Below are positions 33,990-46,600 of a DNA stretch of 64,000 nucleotides, in pieces. Position 1 is the stretch's first letter. Every line of letters begins with the position of its first letter. Source of the DNA: Fremontodendron californicum (Eukaryota; Streptophyta; Magnoliopsida; Malvales; Malvaceae); the NCBI GenBank assembly GCA_030761205.1, contig JAULJL010000010.1, positions 4,717,001-4,781,000 of the forward strand, given 5' to 3'. Below the pieces are notes generated by a model. That model was not told the DNA's origin, did not search any database, and was given only the letters and a program-made list of their open reading frames with translations. Made by a program: the position numbers and the translations under genes.

Positions 33990-34390
33990 AGGATGGTAAA
34001 ACTGAATCCGTCCAACGAATTTTACATCAATTCGTATTGGATGAAATTTTTTTTTTTTTTAAATGAAATTAGGATAGAGCGAAAAGATTTTATTAAATGT
34101 TTATTTCGTTTCATTTCGTCTTATTTTTTAAAATTATTATTTTATTTCATAAAATATATTTATATATGTTAGATATATATTAAGATTATTTTTTAGATTA
34201 AAATCATATATATTAATATTTTATATATATTATAATATTAAATTAAAAATAATTAATAAAAAATAAATGAAATAATTTAAAATGATTATGAATATAATCA
34301 ATATTTATTTATGATAGTGAAAGATTTTAACATTTAAACAAAAATAAATAAAACAATCTCGCCAAGTCCCGCAGTATTGTCATTTCTAAT
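33990..34390. mobile_element. Degenerate MITE-like repeat family R2, copy 2
   Basis: Shares the order of blocks of 31736-32120, including AAATTAAAAATAATTA and GATTATGAATATAATCAAT. The right end CCCGCAGTATTGTCATTTCT is roughly the inverse of copy 1's left end AGGGGTGACAAAACCCG. It lies just upstream of the sHSP relic. Confidence 0.55.
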
Positions 34391-34399
34391 TTCTATGTT

Positions 34400-34929
34400 G
34401 TGTATGCACCTTCTGGTTTCTAGAATGTATGTGGGCTTTGGAGTTTGAACTGAGATTAAGCCCAGTCTAAAACACTATTAGATTTCTTTTTGTTTTTATT
34501 TTTTATTTTTTTATAGATAAAGCATTTGGGAGAACTTGTCAACTGTCTAACAGTAACAGCTCTGAAAGAGTCCAAAGGCCAAAAAAAATGTTAACAGGGT
34601 AAGCACTTAACAACGTTAAACATACTCTTTCTCTTTCCTTTGTTCTGGCTACCAAAAAGAAAGAGGAAGAAAACTGGGTTTATAGTTTCTCCATAAAGAT
34701 AGATATCGTATTATTATTATATCACATATGGTAGTTTTCTAGCTGAATTTGGTGTATTGGGCAATTTGGTAGAAGCCAACCCAAAAAAGGGGTTTTTTTT
34801 TTTTTTTTTTTTTGAGAATAAGAATGGAATATAGAATCAGACCCCACTCAAATCGACAAAAAAAATTGGAACTTGTGGTGTAAAAATCTCATCTTTGTGT
34901 ATATTGGATTGGATAATAAAAGGGAGGAA
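34400..34929 (+). promoter_or_regulatory. Probable promoter / 5' UTR region of the TLDc gene
   Basis: Non-coding, between the R2 repeat and the TLDc start codon; a 22-base T run sits at about 34793-34814. No individual regulatory motif could be assigned with confidence. Confidence 0.35.
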
Positions 34930-37900
34930 ATGGGAAAGAAAAAGTCTTTGAAGAGCAAAGCTGTTCACGTTGTAACTGATCTTACCACTGGCCTTCTTAA
35001 CCCCATCTCTGATAAACCCTCCAAGCCTCCCCATCCTCCTCCTGTAAGTTTCTCTCTCTCCCCCTTTTTTTTTGCTGCTTTCTCTGTACATATCTTGAAA
35101 AGGCTTATTTTTTGTTAAGGTTATTAATGTTTATGATGATGATCATGACGATGCTGCCATGTTATGTTGTTTGGTCAACATCCCTGATAAAGTTTGATTG
35201 TGGGCAATTTAGATGTAGGTTTTCTTTTTTATGCTCGTGATTGTTTTGATTTTTCATGTTTTGAAGGTATTTTATTGGGTTTTGTGAGGTCGCATCTTTT
35301 TTCCTTTTTTTTTTTTTTTCCGGTTAATCCTTTCCTGGAATTAGAATTATTGAACTGATTGTTGAAATTCTTTGCCAGAACTTCAGGTATGGTTTAAAAG
35401 TGCAGGTTTTATTGTAGGCTTGCTATTGTGATTTGAAACTTTTCTGCAATAAGAAAACTTGCTTACGAAACCTCAACCTTGTCCAATGAGGCGGATGACT
35501 ATTGACTAGTTAATGTGTTTTGAAGTATTACTATGTTGAGAGCCTGCAATCAGTGTTCAAGTTTTAACTGTAAAGATTTTATTTCTGGTAGGAAAATGTG
35601 AGTGAGTCAAAAAGAAGTCAACTAGAGTCAATCAGCAAAGAGGATGATGGGGATCTAGTTGATGGCCCTGATACGTCTTCCTTTACTGCATTCCTCTATT
35701 CGCTATTGTCTTCTTCGGAATCAGGTCACAGTTTGAATCTGGATGAGCAAAAGGATAATCAAGAGGAAACTGGTGATGAATCTGACACAAGAATGAAAGA
35801 GAATGGTGGAAGGAAAAGCTTACTTTCTAAGGGTAAGCAATCACTTAGAGCTTTTTACCAAGCTACTAGGATCAGTGGATACAGAAATCAAGACAACAAG
35901 GGTGATTCTGGCGAGAAAAGTGATGACGAGGGTGATGCTAAATTTGATGGACTTGAGATGAGACATGTGCAAAATGTTAAGGAACGGTTGGATTTGGAAG
36001 ATCTTCCAGAAACTTCTGAACCATCATTGCTTCTTACAGAGAAAACGAGAAATGCCCTTTATGCATCACTTCCAGCTCTTGTTCAAGGGAGAAAGTGGCT
36101 ATTGCTCTACAGGTGAATGGCATTGTTTTTCAGTTTGATGGATTGAATTTGGTCGTTCTTTGGATATGTAGTTTTGCTTATATTGAGAAACAATTATTGT
36201 TCTTTCATTGATATATCTCTGCTGGCCTTCACAGTACATGGAGGCATGGTATATCACTGTCAACATTGTATAGAAGAAGCATGCTCTGGCCTGGCCTCAG
36301 TTTGCTGGTAATGTTTAAATGACTTTCTCCTGGAGATTACTTTTTTTCTTTTACTTTTATAGCATATTTCGCACGCCTTCAATGCCCGCCATACTCTTAT
36401 AAATATGAAACAAACATTTGCATCTCGGTGAGCAGCAATGTCATTTCTATGGTCCAATGCAGGATATTAGTCCTCTAGGGACGCGTCTATGGATCCCTGT
36501 ATTCTTCAATTCTTTTTCCAATTCATATTCAATTTTGTACTTGCCTTTTACCTTTCAACCAATGATGTGTAGGTTTCAAATCCAATTCTCTTTTATCTAT
36601 GCTTGAATTGTGAATTTCATAAGCTATAACATACTTGATGTATGATTTCTCATCAATGTTATTGCCCCAATGCAAGTCCTTAGGCAAGGAAGTCGATTTA
36701 ATTTTACATGCATAATTATTGTGCTTCTGGTAAATTTCGTACTATGACACATATGTAGTGCACAACAATTTTTGAAACTTTCTTTTGTCTCCCAGTTCAA
36801 CTTTAAGGTTGCCTTTTGGTTGAAATTACTATAATTATATCTCATTAGTGACTATTAAGAGGTTCTCAATTTAATCTTCTATTACGGTGCAAAAAAACTG
36901 TTATAGATAGCTGTGCAAAAAAACTGTTATAGATAGCTTCTTGCAGACGGCAATATCATCTGTTGCTACCTAAAACGATTATAATCTGCAGAATTTTCTC
37001 AGTTTTTTTTTTTTTGGGTACAAATGAGGCCGCAGCCTAGGGATAGGGGAAGGGGTCCCAGATGTTGGGATTCGAACCCTAGATCTGCTGGATGCCATCT
37101 TTTAAGAGTGACTGCATGAACCAACTGAACTAAGCTCAGGGTTCTCAGTTTTGGTTTTCTATCCTTCCTTTTTCACTTTATTTATTTATTTTTATATAAA
37201 TAGTGCTTGGGCATCTATGAGTTGTATTTGGACTTCAAGAGTCCTAGAAAGACATCAATTTGGTCCATGTCTACTTGAGAATAGGAAATTATTGAATTTT
37301 TCACTGGAAGCTTAAGCTATTCTTATTTCAAATTGTGTTATAATTGTTCATATTAATGATTTGGCTGCATTACTATTTCTTAATGTTAGCATGCATCTAG
37401 GCATGTTTATTTTCTGTCTATGATTAAGCTGTTCCACTTAGATCTATGGGCTGGTGACATTTATTTTCTCTTAGGTTGTTGGAGACCGTAAAGGTGCAGT
37501 GTTTGGTGGTCTGGTTGAGGCACCCCTAAAACCAACTAATAAGAAATACCAGGTGATGCGCGAAAACACTTCTTGTATCCAGCAGGTATTTCTTATAAAT
37601 ATCTTGTTGACTTTACATCTTGAACAGGGAACAAATAATACCTTTGTTTTCACCAATAGACCGGGTGACCCAGTTATATTCCGTCCGACAGGTATTCCCA
37701 TCTTTGTCTACCGTTTCAAAATTGTCACAGTATATTGATTCCTAGCTGTTTAGACATCAGAACATGTGGTCTGAAAAGTTACTATCGCATGAAGATCACG
37801 CGTGTATGTGTGTGTGTCTCAGAACATAGTATATTGACAGCTGAAATCTATGTTGTTCCGACTCTTCAGTTTTCTTGAAGTATCCGTGTCCGACGCATAC

Positions 37901-38657
37901 CCGGACATGGGTACGGGAATATGATCCCCCAAGGACCCTCCAAATACATGGAAAAACTTAGAATAAATCAAACATACCCGTGTCTGACACTTACACCCTA
38001 GTCCTAGTAACATAGGCTGAAATGACAAATAGCACTCATGCATGATTGACCTAGCCTGCAAGGGGGCTTGGATTAATTATTGGCTCTTCCAGCTTTCTTT
38101 GGTATTTAAAACAGTTTCTCTCTGAGTACACTTGGTAGATCTAACTGCAAATACGGAACAGGTGCGAATCGATATTTCACTCTGTGTTCCACTGAATTTC
38201 TGGCAATCGGTGGTGGTGGCCATTTTGCACTCTATCTAGATGGTGATCTGTGAGATATCTGTCCCTCTCTGGTTCTTTTATATAAGTTTGATGCTGACAA
38301 ACTAGTCAATGAAACCCTGCTTTCTGATATATTCAAATTTTTATGCAATTAGTTTGAATGGATCTAGCTCATTCTCAGAAACCTATGGAAACCCCTGTCT
38401 TGCATTCTCCGAAGACTTTGAAGTTAAGGAGATTGAGGTATGTTCGATGCACGATACCCATGTCACCGTTCCGTTTGCATTCATGAATTCACATTTGACT
38501 TCTTCGTAATTCGATCACGAGATGTCATCTTAATAGTACAAGTTCATTAACTATATCCTTGTTCGTATCGTAGTTGTGGGGCTTTATACATGGATCAAAA
38601 TATGAGGAAAAACTCGCTTTAAGCAGAATAGAGATGCCTGGAATTTGCCGGTGGTAA
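34930..38657 (+). CDS. TLDc-domain protein (OXR1/nucleolar TLD-like), 8 exons
   Basis: Exons 34930-35043, 35592-36112, 36235-36307, 37475-37552, 37628-37691, 38162-38249, 38353-38437, 38574-38657 total 1107 nt, 368 aa. The N-terminal half (1-190) is acidic/serine-rich and low-complexity after MGKKKSLKSKAVHVVTDLTT. The TLDc domain (about 195-368) shows WLLLYSTWRHGISLSTLY, GDRKGAVFGGLVEAPL, GTNNTFVF, ANRYFTLCSTEFLAIGGGGH, ALYLDGDL, and the C-terminal FEVKEIELWGF. TLDc proteins are tied to oxidative-stress resistance and, in animals and yeast, V-ATPase binding; the plant role is open. An upstream in-frame ATG at 34873 exists, but the family N-terminus MGKK sets the start at 34930. Confidence 0.93.
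36887..36938 (+). repeat. 26-bp perfect tandem duplication (TLDc intron 3)
   Basis: GTGCAAAAAAACTGTTATAG plus ATAGCT occurs twice in direct succession. Confidence 0.9.
37007..37141 (-). mobile_element. tRNA-derived SINE in TLDc intron 3 (antisense)
   Basis: Read on the minus strand: TGAGCTTAGTTCAGTTGGTT (A-box region), then GGGTTCGAATCC (B box), a GC-rich body, and a terminal A run (plus-strand T run at 37003-37015). An 11-bp target duplication TTCTCAGTTTT lies at 36996-37006 and 37142-37152. Its head differs from that of the SINE at 1203-1383, so it belongs to another family. Confidence 0.85.
37848..38015 (+). mobile_element. hAT-type MITE, family CTATGTT, copy 2 (TLDc intron 5)
   Basis: CTATGTTGTTCCGACTC at the left and GTCCTAGTAACATAG at the right are inverted ends. 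Perfect 8-bp target duplication GCTGAAAT at 37840-37847 and 38016-38023. The interior ATACCCGGACATGGGTACGG and CCTCCAAATACATGGAAAA matches copy 1 closely. Confidence 0.92.
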
Positions 38658-39245
38658 ATATTAAAACGTCCTTCAAGCATCAGGCTGGCTGTCGTATCCT
38701 TTTATGATGATAGATCACCGGCTGGTTCTCATATGATGGTTTTTGTTCGGTACAATCATCTTTTGCTGTTTGCTGATTTAACTAACAACTGGAATGGGAA
38801 TCTTTCTTTCATTGTACATGTCATTACTGTTTTCGTGTGCTTGTACATACAAGAGCTTATGCATATACTTCGTAGTTTCTGTCACAAGCTGAATGTTACT
38901 CACAATATATGGACTACGCATTATATTTAGAGTCCGTTTTTGATATATTGGCATTGAAATTTTTTAACTTTACAAGCGAGATTAAGAGATTGTCGGATGT
39001 CTCATTGTTTTTAAATATATTTTAAGGAGTATGTGTCACTTTGTTAATCCTGTTCGTGGAGTTTAAAATTTTCACTTATTTTTTAACAAAATCAGTGGGT
39101 CAATTCTTACTCGTTATTTTGCCTGGTTTGGAGAGTGATGATCACTTGATGATGCACTTGCATTCTACTGCAGTTGTGATGCATAAGTTTTATAGAGACT
39201 GCAATCCTTTTCCATTATATTTTCACCTGTGATATGTGCATAAAT
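38658..39245. other. 3' flank of the TLDc gene with dispersed repeat R3
   Basis: Non-coding. Bases about 38928-39010 (AGAGTCCGTTTTTGATATAT, ACTTTACAAGCGAGATTAAG, TTGTCGGATGTCTCA) resemble 46684-46770 in an asparagine synthetase intron, a small dispersed repeat. Confidence 0.5.
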
Positions 39246-39249
39246 CTTG

Positions 39250-39540
39250 CTCATGGTCAGATTGGATTACAATCTTAAAATTTTCAAATTTCCTTACTCA
39301 GACCCGATTTTGGACGGGCTCAGACCAATTTGCCAATTTGGTTCACTGTATAAAAAAATAAAAATAACTTATTTTTTTATTAATATTTATATATTTTTAT
39401 AATTAAATTTAAATAAAAAATATTTTTTATTAAATGAACAGTAATTCGAGTCGGATCAGTTTGAATTATAAAAAATTCTATCCAAATCCGATTTAATATG
39501 GGTCGAGTTTCTTGAGCCGAACAGTTTACCCGGTTTATGT
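39250..39540. repeat. Dispersed repeat family R1, copy 3
   Basis: Contains CAGACCCGATTTTGGACGGG, TATATTTTTATAATTAAATT, AAATAAAAAATATTTTTTAT and CCGATTTAATATGGGTCGAG, the same block order as 20107-20345 and the nested copy near 21440. Confidence 0.6.
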
Positions 39541-39544
39541 GCAT

Positions 39545-40267
39545 TATACCGTTATTCATTTCTACCAAATGAAATTTAAGTTGACATCCAAAGATTTGAA
39601 CTACCGAAGTAAATGTTGGAGAAATTAGAATTTCCTATGGGATTTTCAATATAAGTTGAGATGCGAGGGATTAAGTCTTAATTTATCACTTTACTAAGAG
39701 TGGTGGAGTAAATTTACTATTCAACTTTGAAAGGTTGCATATTTATATTATATTTTTTTGTTTGGTTGAAAAAAAAAAAAAATTTATGCTAATAACATAA
39801 AGCAAAGAAATATTTTACAAAATATTTTCTAGATTTTGAAGGAAATTAAAAGAATTCCCAATTTTTATTGTACCCATTCAAAATTAGGTGATAGAAGAAA
39901 GTTCAAAGTTGGAAATTTGGAAACTTCCAACCTTTTTCTTTCTTTCTGTTTTGTTTTTTTTTAGGCTATGCATGGAGCAAAATATTGGAAATAAATTATT
40001 GAAATAAGTGGAAACAACATTAAACAACTTATTAGTTATTACAACCTGCATAAGAAACAACTCTTACCTAACCAAGAGCTCAATACCAAAAGGGGGAAAA
40101 GAAAAGCGTCTTCCAACATTTTGATTGAATCTGTCACAAAAATTACTATCAAAATTACATGTAAAATGCTTTTCATTAGTGAATCATTAAACTATGGCAG
40201 TTTCTTAGAACATATATTATTGTGAATGCTTCTGTTATCCGAACTTTTAATTTAAAAAAAAAAATAA
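39545..40267. other. AT-rich spacer between convergent genes
   Basis: No gene. It lies between the 3' ends of the TLDc (+) and asparagine synthetase (-) genes. Confidence 0.45.
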
Positions 40268-40414
40268 CTATGTTCAATACTTGTGTCCAAGATATATTCG
40301 GATATGGATATGAAGTATGATCTTTCAAATATATGTAAAAACTTTAAAAAAAAATTGAACATATCCGTATCTAACACACATCTATATATGACACTCTGAA
40401 TCCGGATAACATAA
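40268..40414 (+). mobile_element. hAT-type MITE, family CTATGTT, copy 3 (degenerate)
   Basis: CTATGTT at the left and TCCGGATAACATAA at the right, with internal TATATTCGGATATGGATATG and CATATCCGTATCTAACAC. Much of the left part present in other copies is missing. No clean target duplication, suggesting an older insertion. Confidence 0.65.
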
Positions 40415-40619
40415 GTCAATGTTGGTTAGCCGGGATTAAAAAAGTTTATAGTCAATGCGTTTTGTTCTTTAAACTGAATACAGAATTTAACAACTGCATA
40501 ACTAATTGCCAATAAAATAAATACCTTCTCATTTCAGCAATGAACTTGGTCGTACTACTCAGCTGTCAAATAAAGATGCTAAAATCCCCGTACAAAACTA
40601 TTGCAGTTTTCTCCACAAT

Positions 40620-43600
40620 TCATTTTTGTATCTTCTGGGGAGAAGAACCATCGATCAGATCAGTGGCATTGACATCTGCTGCTTCTTCATAAGCAGAGGC
40701 ATGAACACCGAGAGCAGCTCGACCAGAAGGATCGGGATTTTTTGACCATGTTGCATCCCATTCCACTGCTTTAGCAGTACTGCATGCCACACTTGGACCT
40801 CCTGGAACAGTTGACCTTGCAGCATTCTGCTTACAATTTGGAAGATTAATCAGCAATATCAACAAAATTGAGCAAAAAAAGGAACAGACAAATATAAATA
40901 ATTATACTAGATGTGCATTTGGTTCAAAGAATCTCGGAGAATTTCTTATAATCATATAAAGCATCTTTTTATCCTTGTTTGGCCTGAATTAGAGTCTCAC
41001 GTGTAATAATCTCACGCTATCTCGGCTTTTTTACACCTTTGTTGGCCAAGAATCCCACTTCTCCTTCATGGATAGGTGCCTAAAATTTCTAGCTGGGAGC
41101 TGAGGGACATAAGGTTCAATGCATTGTGACAAACTATGTTGCTCCTACTCTTCATTTTTCCGTGTCCGACGCATATCCGGACATGGGTATGGGGTTATGG
41201 TACTCTAAGGACCCTCATAAATAAATGGAAATCTTAAACAAAAAAAAAAAAAAATGAATATACCCATGTCCAATACTCACACCTGAGTCCGAGTAACATA
41301 AGAGACAAAAACAATCCTACTTGCCCCCCAAAAATTTGGGAATGTCCTAAGGCCAACAATTGCTGGCAGGTAGACAAACTAATAGCAGAAAACTACAATA
41401 ACATGGCAAGCATCCCAACCATAATAGATTGCTGAAATGTGGTTTTCAGTTTATTTTGCTTTCCTTTCCAAAAATAAAAGTTGGACAAGGAGGAAAAGCA
41501 AATCTATGACAGGTTGAACTCAGAATTTCACTATGGAAAAATAGAATGCAAATCCGCTAGAGAAAATCTAGATACACAGAAAAGAAACGTATGGAAAAAT
41601 AGAGAGTGCATACGACACCTTAGGAAAAAACTTCTCAAATATAGTTCTGTAATAGTATCCCTCTTTTGTGGTTGGAGTATTCTCAGGGTAGATAAAACTC
41701 GCATTCATCAACATTGCATCGGTGACCTGTCAAGTTCAGAAACAATGGATTGTTCCTATGCAGCCAAGTGGAAAATGTCTCAAAGAAGAAGTACAAACAA
41801 ATAAGCCTACCTGTTTGCCCGCATGGTCCTTCAAACCGTCAATCCAACTGTACCCAACTCCATCACTGAACTGCTCCTTCTGCCTGTACAAAATGTGCTG
41901 AAACAGAGAGAAAAAGAAAGCAGTTTCAAGAACAAGAATTTCTCCCAGGAAATTTTCCATCAGAACTCATATTGAAACATTAATGCACTGAAGAAATATA
42001 TATCAAAAGGAAACAGGACCCAAAAAAATGATAAAGCCCCAGTAAGTTTGCTAGATGGCAGGAATGTTCCGTAAGCAGATTTACCAACCTTCGGCAGATA
42101 TGGCTTCTGATCATCATCAAATGCATTACGTAAGACCCACTTCTCAATCCTTCCAAGATCGGGCCTTATCTGCAAAAGATTTTATGGTAATAATAATAAG
42201 TGTACATTCCTTTTTTCCCCTTCTTGAAAAAAAAAAGTCCAAATACATACTAATTTTTACAACTCTTCCTTGACCAACATGAAAAAGTAACTAGTATTGA
42301 TCAAGTAACCAGGCCCCTATACCATCGGCATCAGCTCATTATCAAATAAAAGAACCCAGAAAATCCACTACCTTCTTTTTTTTCCCTTTGTGAAAAAAAA
42401 AAGCGTCTAAATACCTAACCAAATTTTATAACTCTTCCTTGACCACAACTAGTATTGATTAAGTAACCGGGGCCCCATATCATTGGCATCAGCTCATTAT
42501 CAAATAAAAGAACCCCGGAAAATCCACTACCACCTTACACTCCAGATGAAAGAACCAAAAGCTAGAACATATCTTGCATTTAAGAGTGGAAAATGGCATC
42601 ACACTACAATGTGAAATCCCCACAAATGGACAAGTGAAACCAGGACTGATAACCGTGCAGCAAAAACCAGAGATAGAGCAATAAACAATAAAAGCTAAAA
42701 TGGGAAATAACCTCTGTATTCAGTACTATTCTCATGTGATGGCATTAAAACTTTTGTCCAATTTAATCCAGTATAGACGGACACAACATTCCTTTTCTCA
42801 ACAGTTAAACTAAAGAATGTAATGTAAATGAAAGATATAGAAATATCATACCATTTTCCACTCTGGGTCTATACTCATTGAGATATTGATGAACTCTTTA
42901 TCTAAGAAGGGTACACGAGCCTCAACTCCCCATGCTGAAGTTGATTTATTTGCTCTCAAGCAGTCATAAAGATGAAGAGCTTTGATCTGTGGAACTAACA
43001 CCATCAGAAGGCAATCGATATACAACAGGCAGTGAGATAATCAAGCCTAATATATGGATTCCTCCAGTTCCTTAATTAAAATCCAGGAAAACTAAAAGTA
43101 ATGGTCATCTGGAATACCTTTCGACATGTTTCTTCATGAAACTCCTCTTTGTTAGGTGCTTTATGAAAATACAAGTAACCTCCAAAAATTTCATCAGAAC
43201 CTTCCCCTGAAAGAACCATTTTCACTCCTAAAGATTTGATTTTTCTTGACATAAGAAACATGGGGGTGCTGGCTCTAATAGTCGTTACATCATATGTTTC
43301 AACATGGTAGATGACTTCCTCCAGAGCGTCTATCCCTTCCTGATAGGTCAAAATGGGAGAAAGAAACTTAATCATCAAAAAATTCAAAAGAACATATTCC
43401 TCTTTCTTCCTTTTTTTCAAATGAAGCAGGAAATTACCTGGACAGTGAAATGAAACTCATGGTGACGAGTTCCAGTATAATCTGCTACCTCTCTTGCGGC
43501 TTTAAGATCAGGAGAACCCTGAATAGCAAAATATAAAAAATATTAATAAAGCGACAAACTCAAGTTATATTTCAAAACTAAGATAAAGATAGAGCTTGTT

Positions 43601-46600
43601 ATTTGAAGCTGCAGAAATTTATCCTAACTAGAAAGAGATTGGATGTAGATATTATAAGTTAATTTGCATAGATTATTTGCATATTACCAGTAGCAGCAAT
43701 TGCAATGCAAGTATACAGCATTCTTCAATGAATATTCAAAGAATTTGATTTAACGTAGCAACATATCTAATCAACAGGCATATCTTTTACACATTAAGGC
43801 CACATGAAAGTGAGAATTAAGACCTTTAAACCAATGCAGAAGGTGTGCAACTGTGACCCCCACTGGCAAGCAACTTCTGAATTGGCTAGGTAACGGGAAG
43901 CTACAGCAGCAACAAGTGATGAGTCCAGCCCTCCAGATAAAAGCACTCCAAATGGGACATCAGTCATGAGCCTCTTAAGCACAGCCTATATAAAATAAAT
44001 TTACAAGGAAAAGTTAGCGGTGACACATAAAAATGGCACAGCACAGAAGTAACTCCAACATTTATTGATTTAATGTCACGGGAACAATAACAAATGCTAG
44101 ATCTATTGCATGTGCCTCTTCAAGCATTCAGACGACTGATACACAAACAAAAAAAAAAATTCTTCAACAAACATTAAGAATCTTAAAACATTTTCATTAA
44201 CAATTTTCCTTGTTTGAATCATTCATGGCTAAATAGGCTGGTATCAGAAAATAGAGAGAGAGACAGACAGACAGAGAAGTACTGGAAAAAGAAAAAACAG
44301 AATTAGAGAAAGAGCCATACAGTTAGCATCAAAGCTTCCAACTCTCAATTAGAGGTCATGCTGAAATCTTAAGACCTAAGGTAGGTGGGAGATCTCCTAA
44401 AATTAAGGGTATATTAAACTAAGAAAAAAACTAAGAACCCCCTAAACTGAGCTCTACTGCTGTTCTATGGCAATGCCAATCTCCTAAAAAAAAAGTGGTC
44501 AAAAGAAAAGAAAAACAATAACAAAGCACCCAGAAACTAGGCTGACCTAGCCAATTAGGGGGAGGTAGGAGCCCTAATAACAGGGACTTAAAAGATTTCA
44601 ACCTGTCTATTGGTTCTCCTACCATATTCTGAACAATGCTTTACAGCAGTAGCATGAGACTGCTAAGTAATGCCATGGTGACTACTTACTTCACAGAATA
44701 GTTTCAAGTGAGTGTTATGCTTTGCACCCATGTTTTAGCAAACTGAGTGAAAATAATGACATGCAATTCCAAAGTACTAACAGAAAACTAATAAAATAAA
44801 AACAAGAACACAAGGAGGTCTAAAGCATGCCTTCTCAAAGGCCTCTCGTAGAACTCTGGGATCATATGGAGTTGAAGGTATCTGCTCCGAGTACCATGGG
44901 GGGTTATACCATCTTCTAAGCCCTCCTGCAGACATTTCAAATGCAACAAATAAAGGGCAAACATCAAATTCATATCAGAACAACTAAGAAGAGAAGAATA
45001 TCATGTACCATACAAATTTTAAATCCTCCTTCAGAAGTTCTATGATCAATTCTTAAGCAAGTTAGGAACTAAAATATCCAAAGAAAATGACCTTGCTTGC
45101 TCGAATATATATGGCCCGGAAGGAAAGACATAAATCGTTCACAATCATCACTCAAAGCTTTCATCTCAGAAGCAAACCATACCGAACCTGCGAAGGAAAT
45201 TGCATTTAATTAGTCTAGAAGTATTCATCCATAAAAAGGAGGAGGACCAAATAGAAACCAGAATTATAAATGGAAAACTATTAATCAAGCACAAACAAAA
45301 AACTAAGCCCAAAGAATCAAATGCAGCCAAACTTGAACACATCTGACACCACAAGCTAGTTTTATATTTTCATGTTTCCTAACTATAACAAAAATTGAAT
45401 TTTCAAAAAAAAAATATCATAAGTGCGAGGAAGAATATAATTATTCCTAAGATCTTTAACAAAACTTCTCTTTCTTCTGCAAAACCTTTAAGGGGATAAA
45501 CCTCTGGCTTTTTGAAGACGTTGGTGTTTGAACCCTAATCTATGGGTCTGCCACTCCCTGAGGGGTGGTCAACCATTGGAACCAAGACCAGGTTCACGAA
45601 ACAACAAGCTAATTAGCCTAATAACTAACTAGATTTTTGCTTACAGTATACATCTGAATAGAACCATTAATCATAAACTTGCTTGGATATTGACACAAAA
45701 GAGTAGAGAAAAGGAAACTTCTTTTAAGTCCATATGCCACTAACAAAGTATACTATAACCAAGACTTAATGGTTAGTGCCTACAAGAAGGGAAAACCACG
45801 TACCATCCAGACCCCATCCAATATAAAGTGGGGTAATGCCAATAGCATCTCGAGCTGCAATGAAACTTTTGTCACGAGTATCAAGAAGGACAAACGAGAA
45901 CATGCCATCCAGCATGTCTACAAAATCTTCTCCATATTCTTCATACTGGCAAAAAAACAAAGGTAGCCAAATTGGTACAGAGGATACTATTAAGTAAATG
46001 ACGCTATGAAATGTGAAAAACATACAGGAAAAGAAAATGGTGTCAATAACAGAATTTAACATCCAACCTCTCAAGTACTTACAAGATGAGCAATCACTTC
46101 ACAGTCACTTCCAGTTCTGAACTGATGGGACTTTAGCTTCTCTCTCAATTCTTTATGGTTATATATCTCTCCATTAACCTATAAACATCAAAACATGAAA
46201 GTAAAATCAAACATTGCATTCTAATTGAAAATGGCACCACAAAGTTACAGTAAAAGTAAGAACAAAGAAAATAAATATAGATAATATTTGTTGTTATTAC
46301 TGAACATGGCAAGATGAAGAAAGTGGATATCATCTATTTTGCTTTTACTATTTATTTTTTGCTTCCAGAACTAAGAAGAAAAAAGTGTGTTTGGTTACAA
46401 AAAGCATACGAATTTTTAAATTTTTAAAAATTGAAAATTTAACTTTTATCAATAGAAAAATGCATAATTTTACTTTTATATAGAACTATTTTATTTGAAT
46501 CAATGTTATATTTTAAGTATTTGTTCATTATTATTATTATGTATGATTTTGTTACTTTTCACCAAGTAGGAAAAATCTTGTGCTCCGTTTGGTTGTTTCT

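Noticed and set aside
34873..34929. Upstream in-frame ATG for the TLDc gene
   Set aside because: The family start MGKK at 34930 is a better match, and the 19-codon extension has no counterpart known to me.
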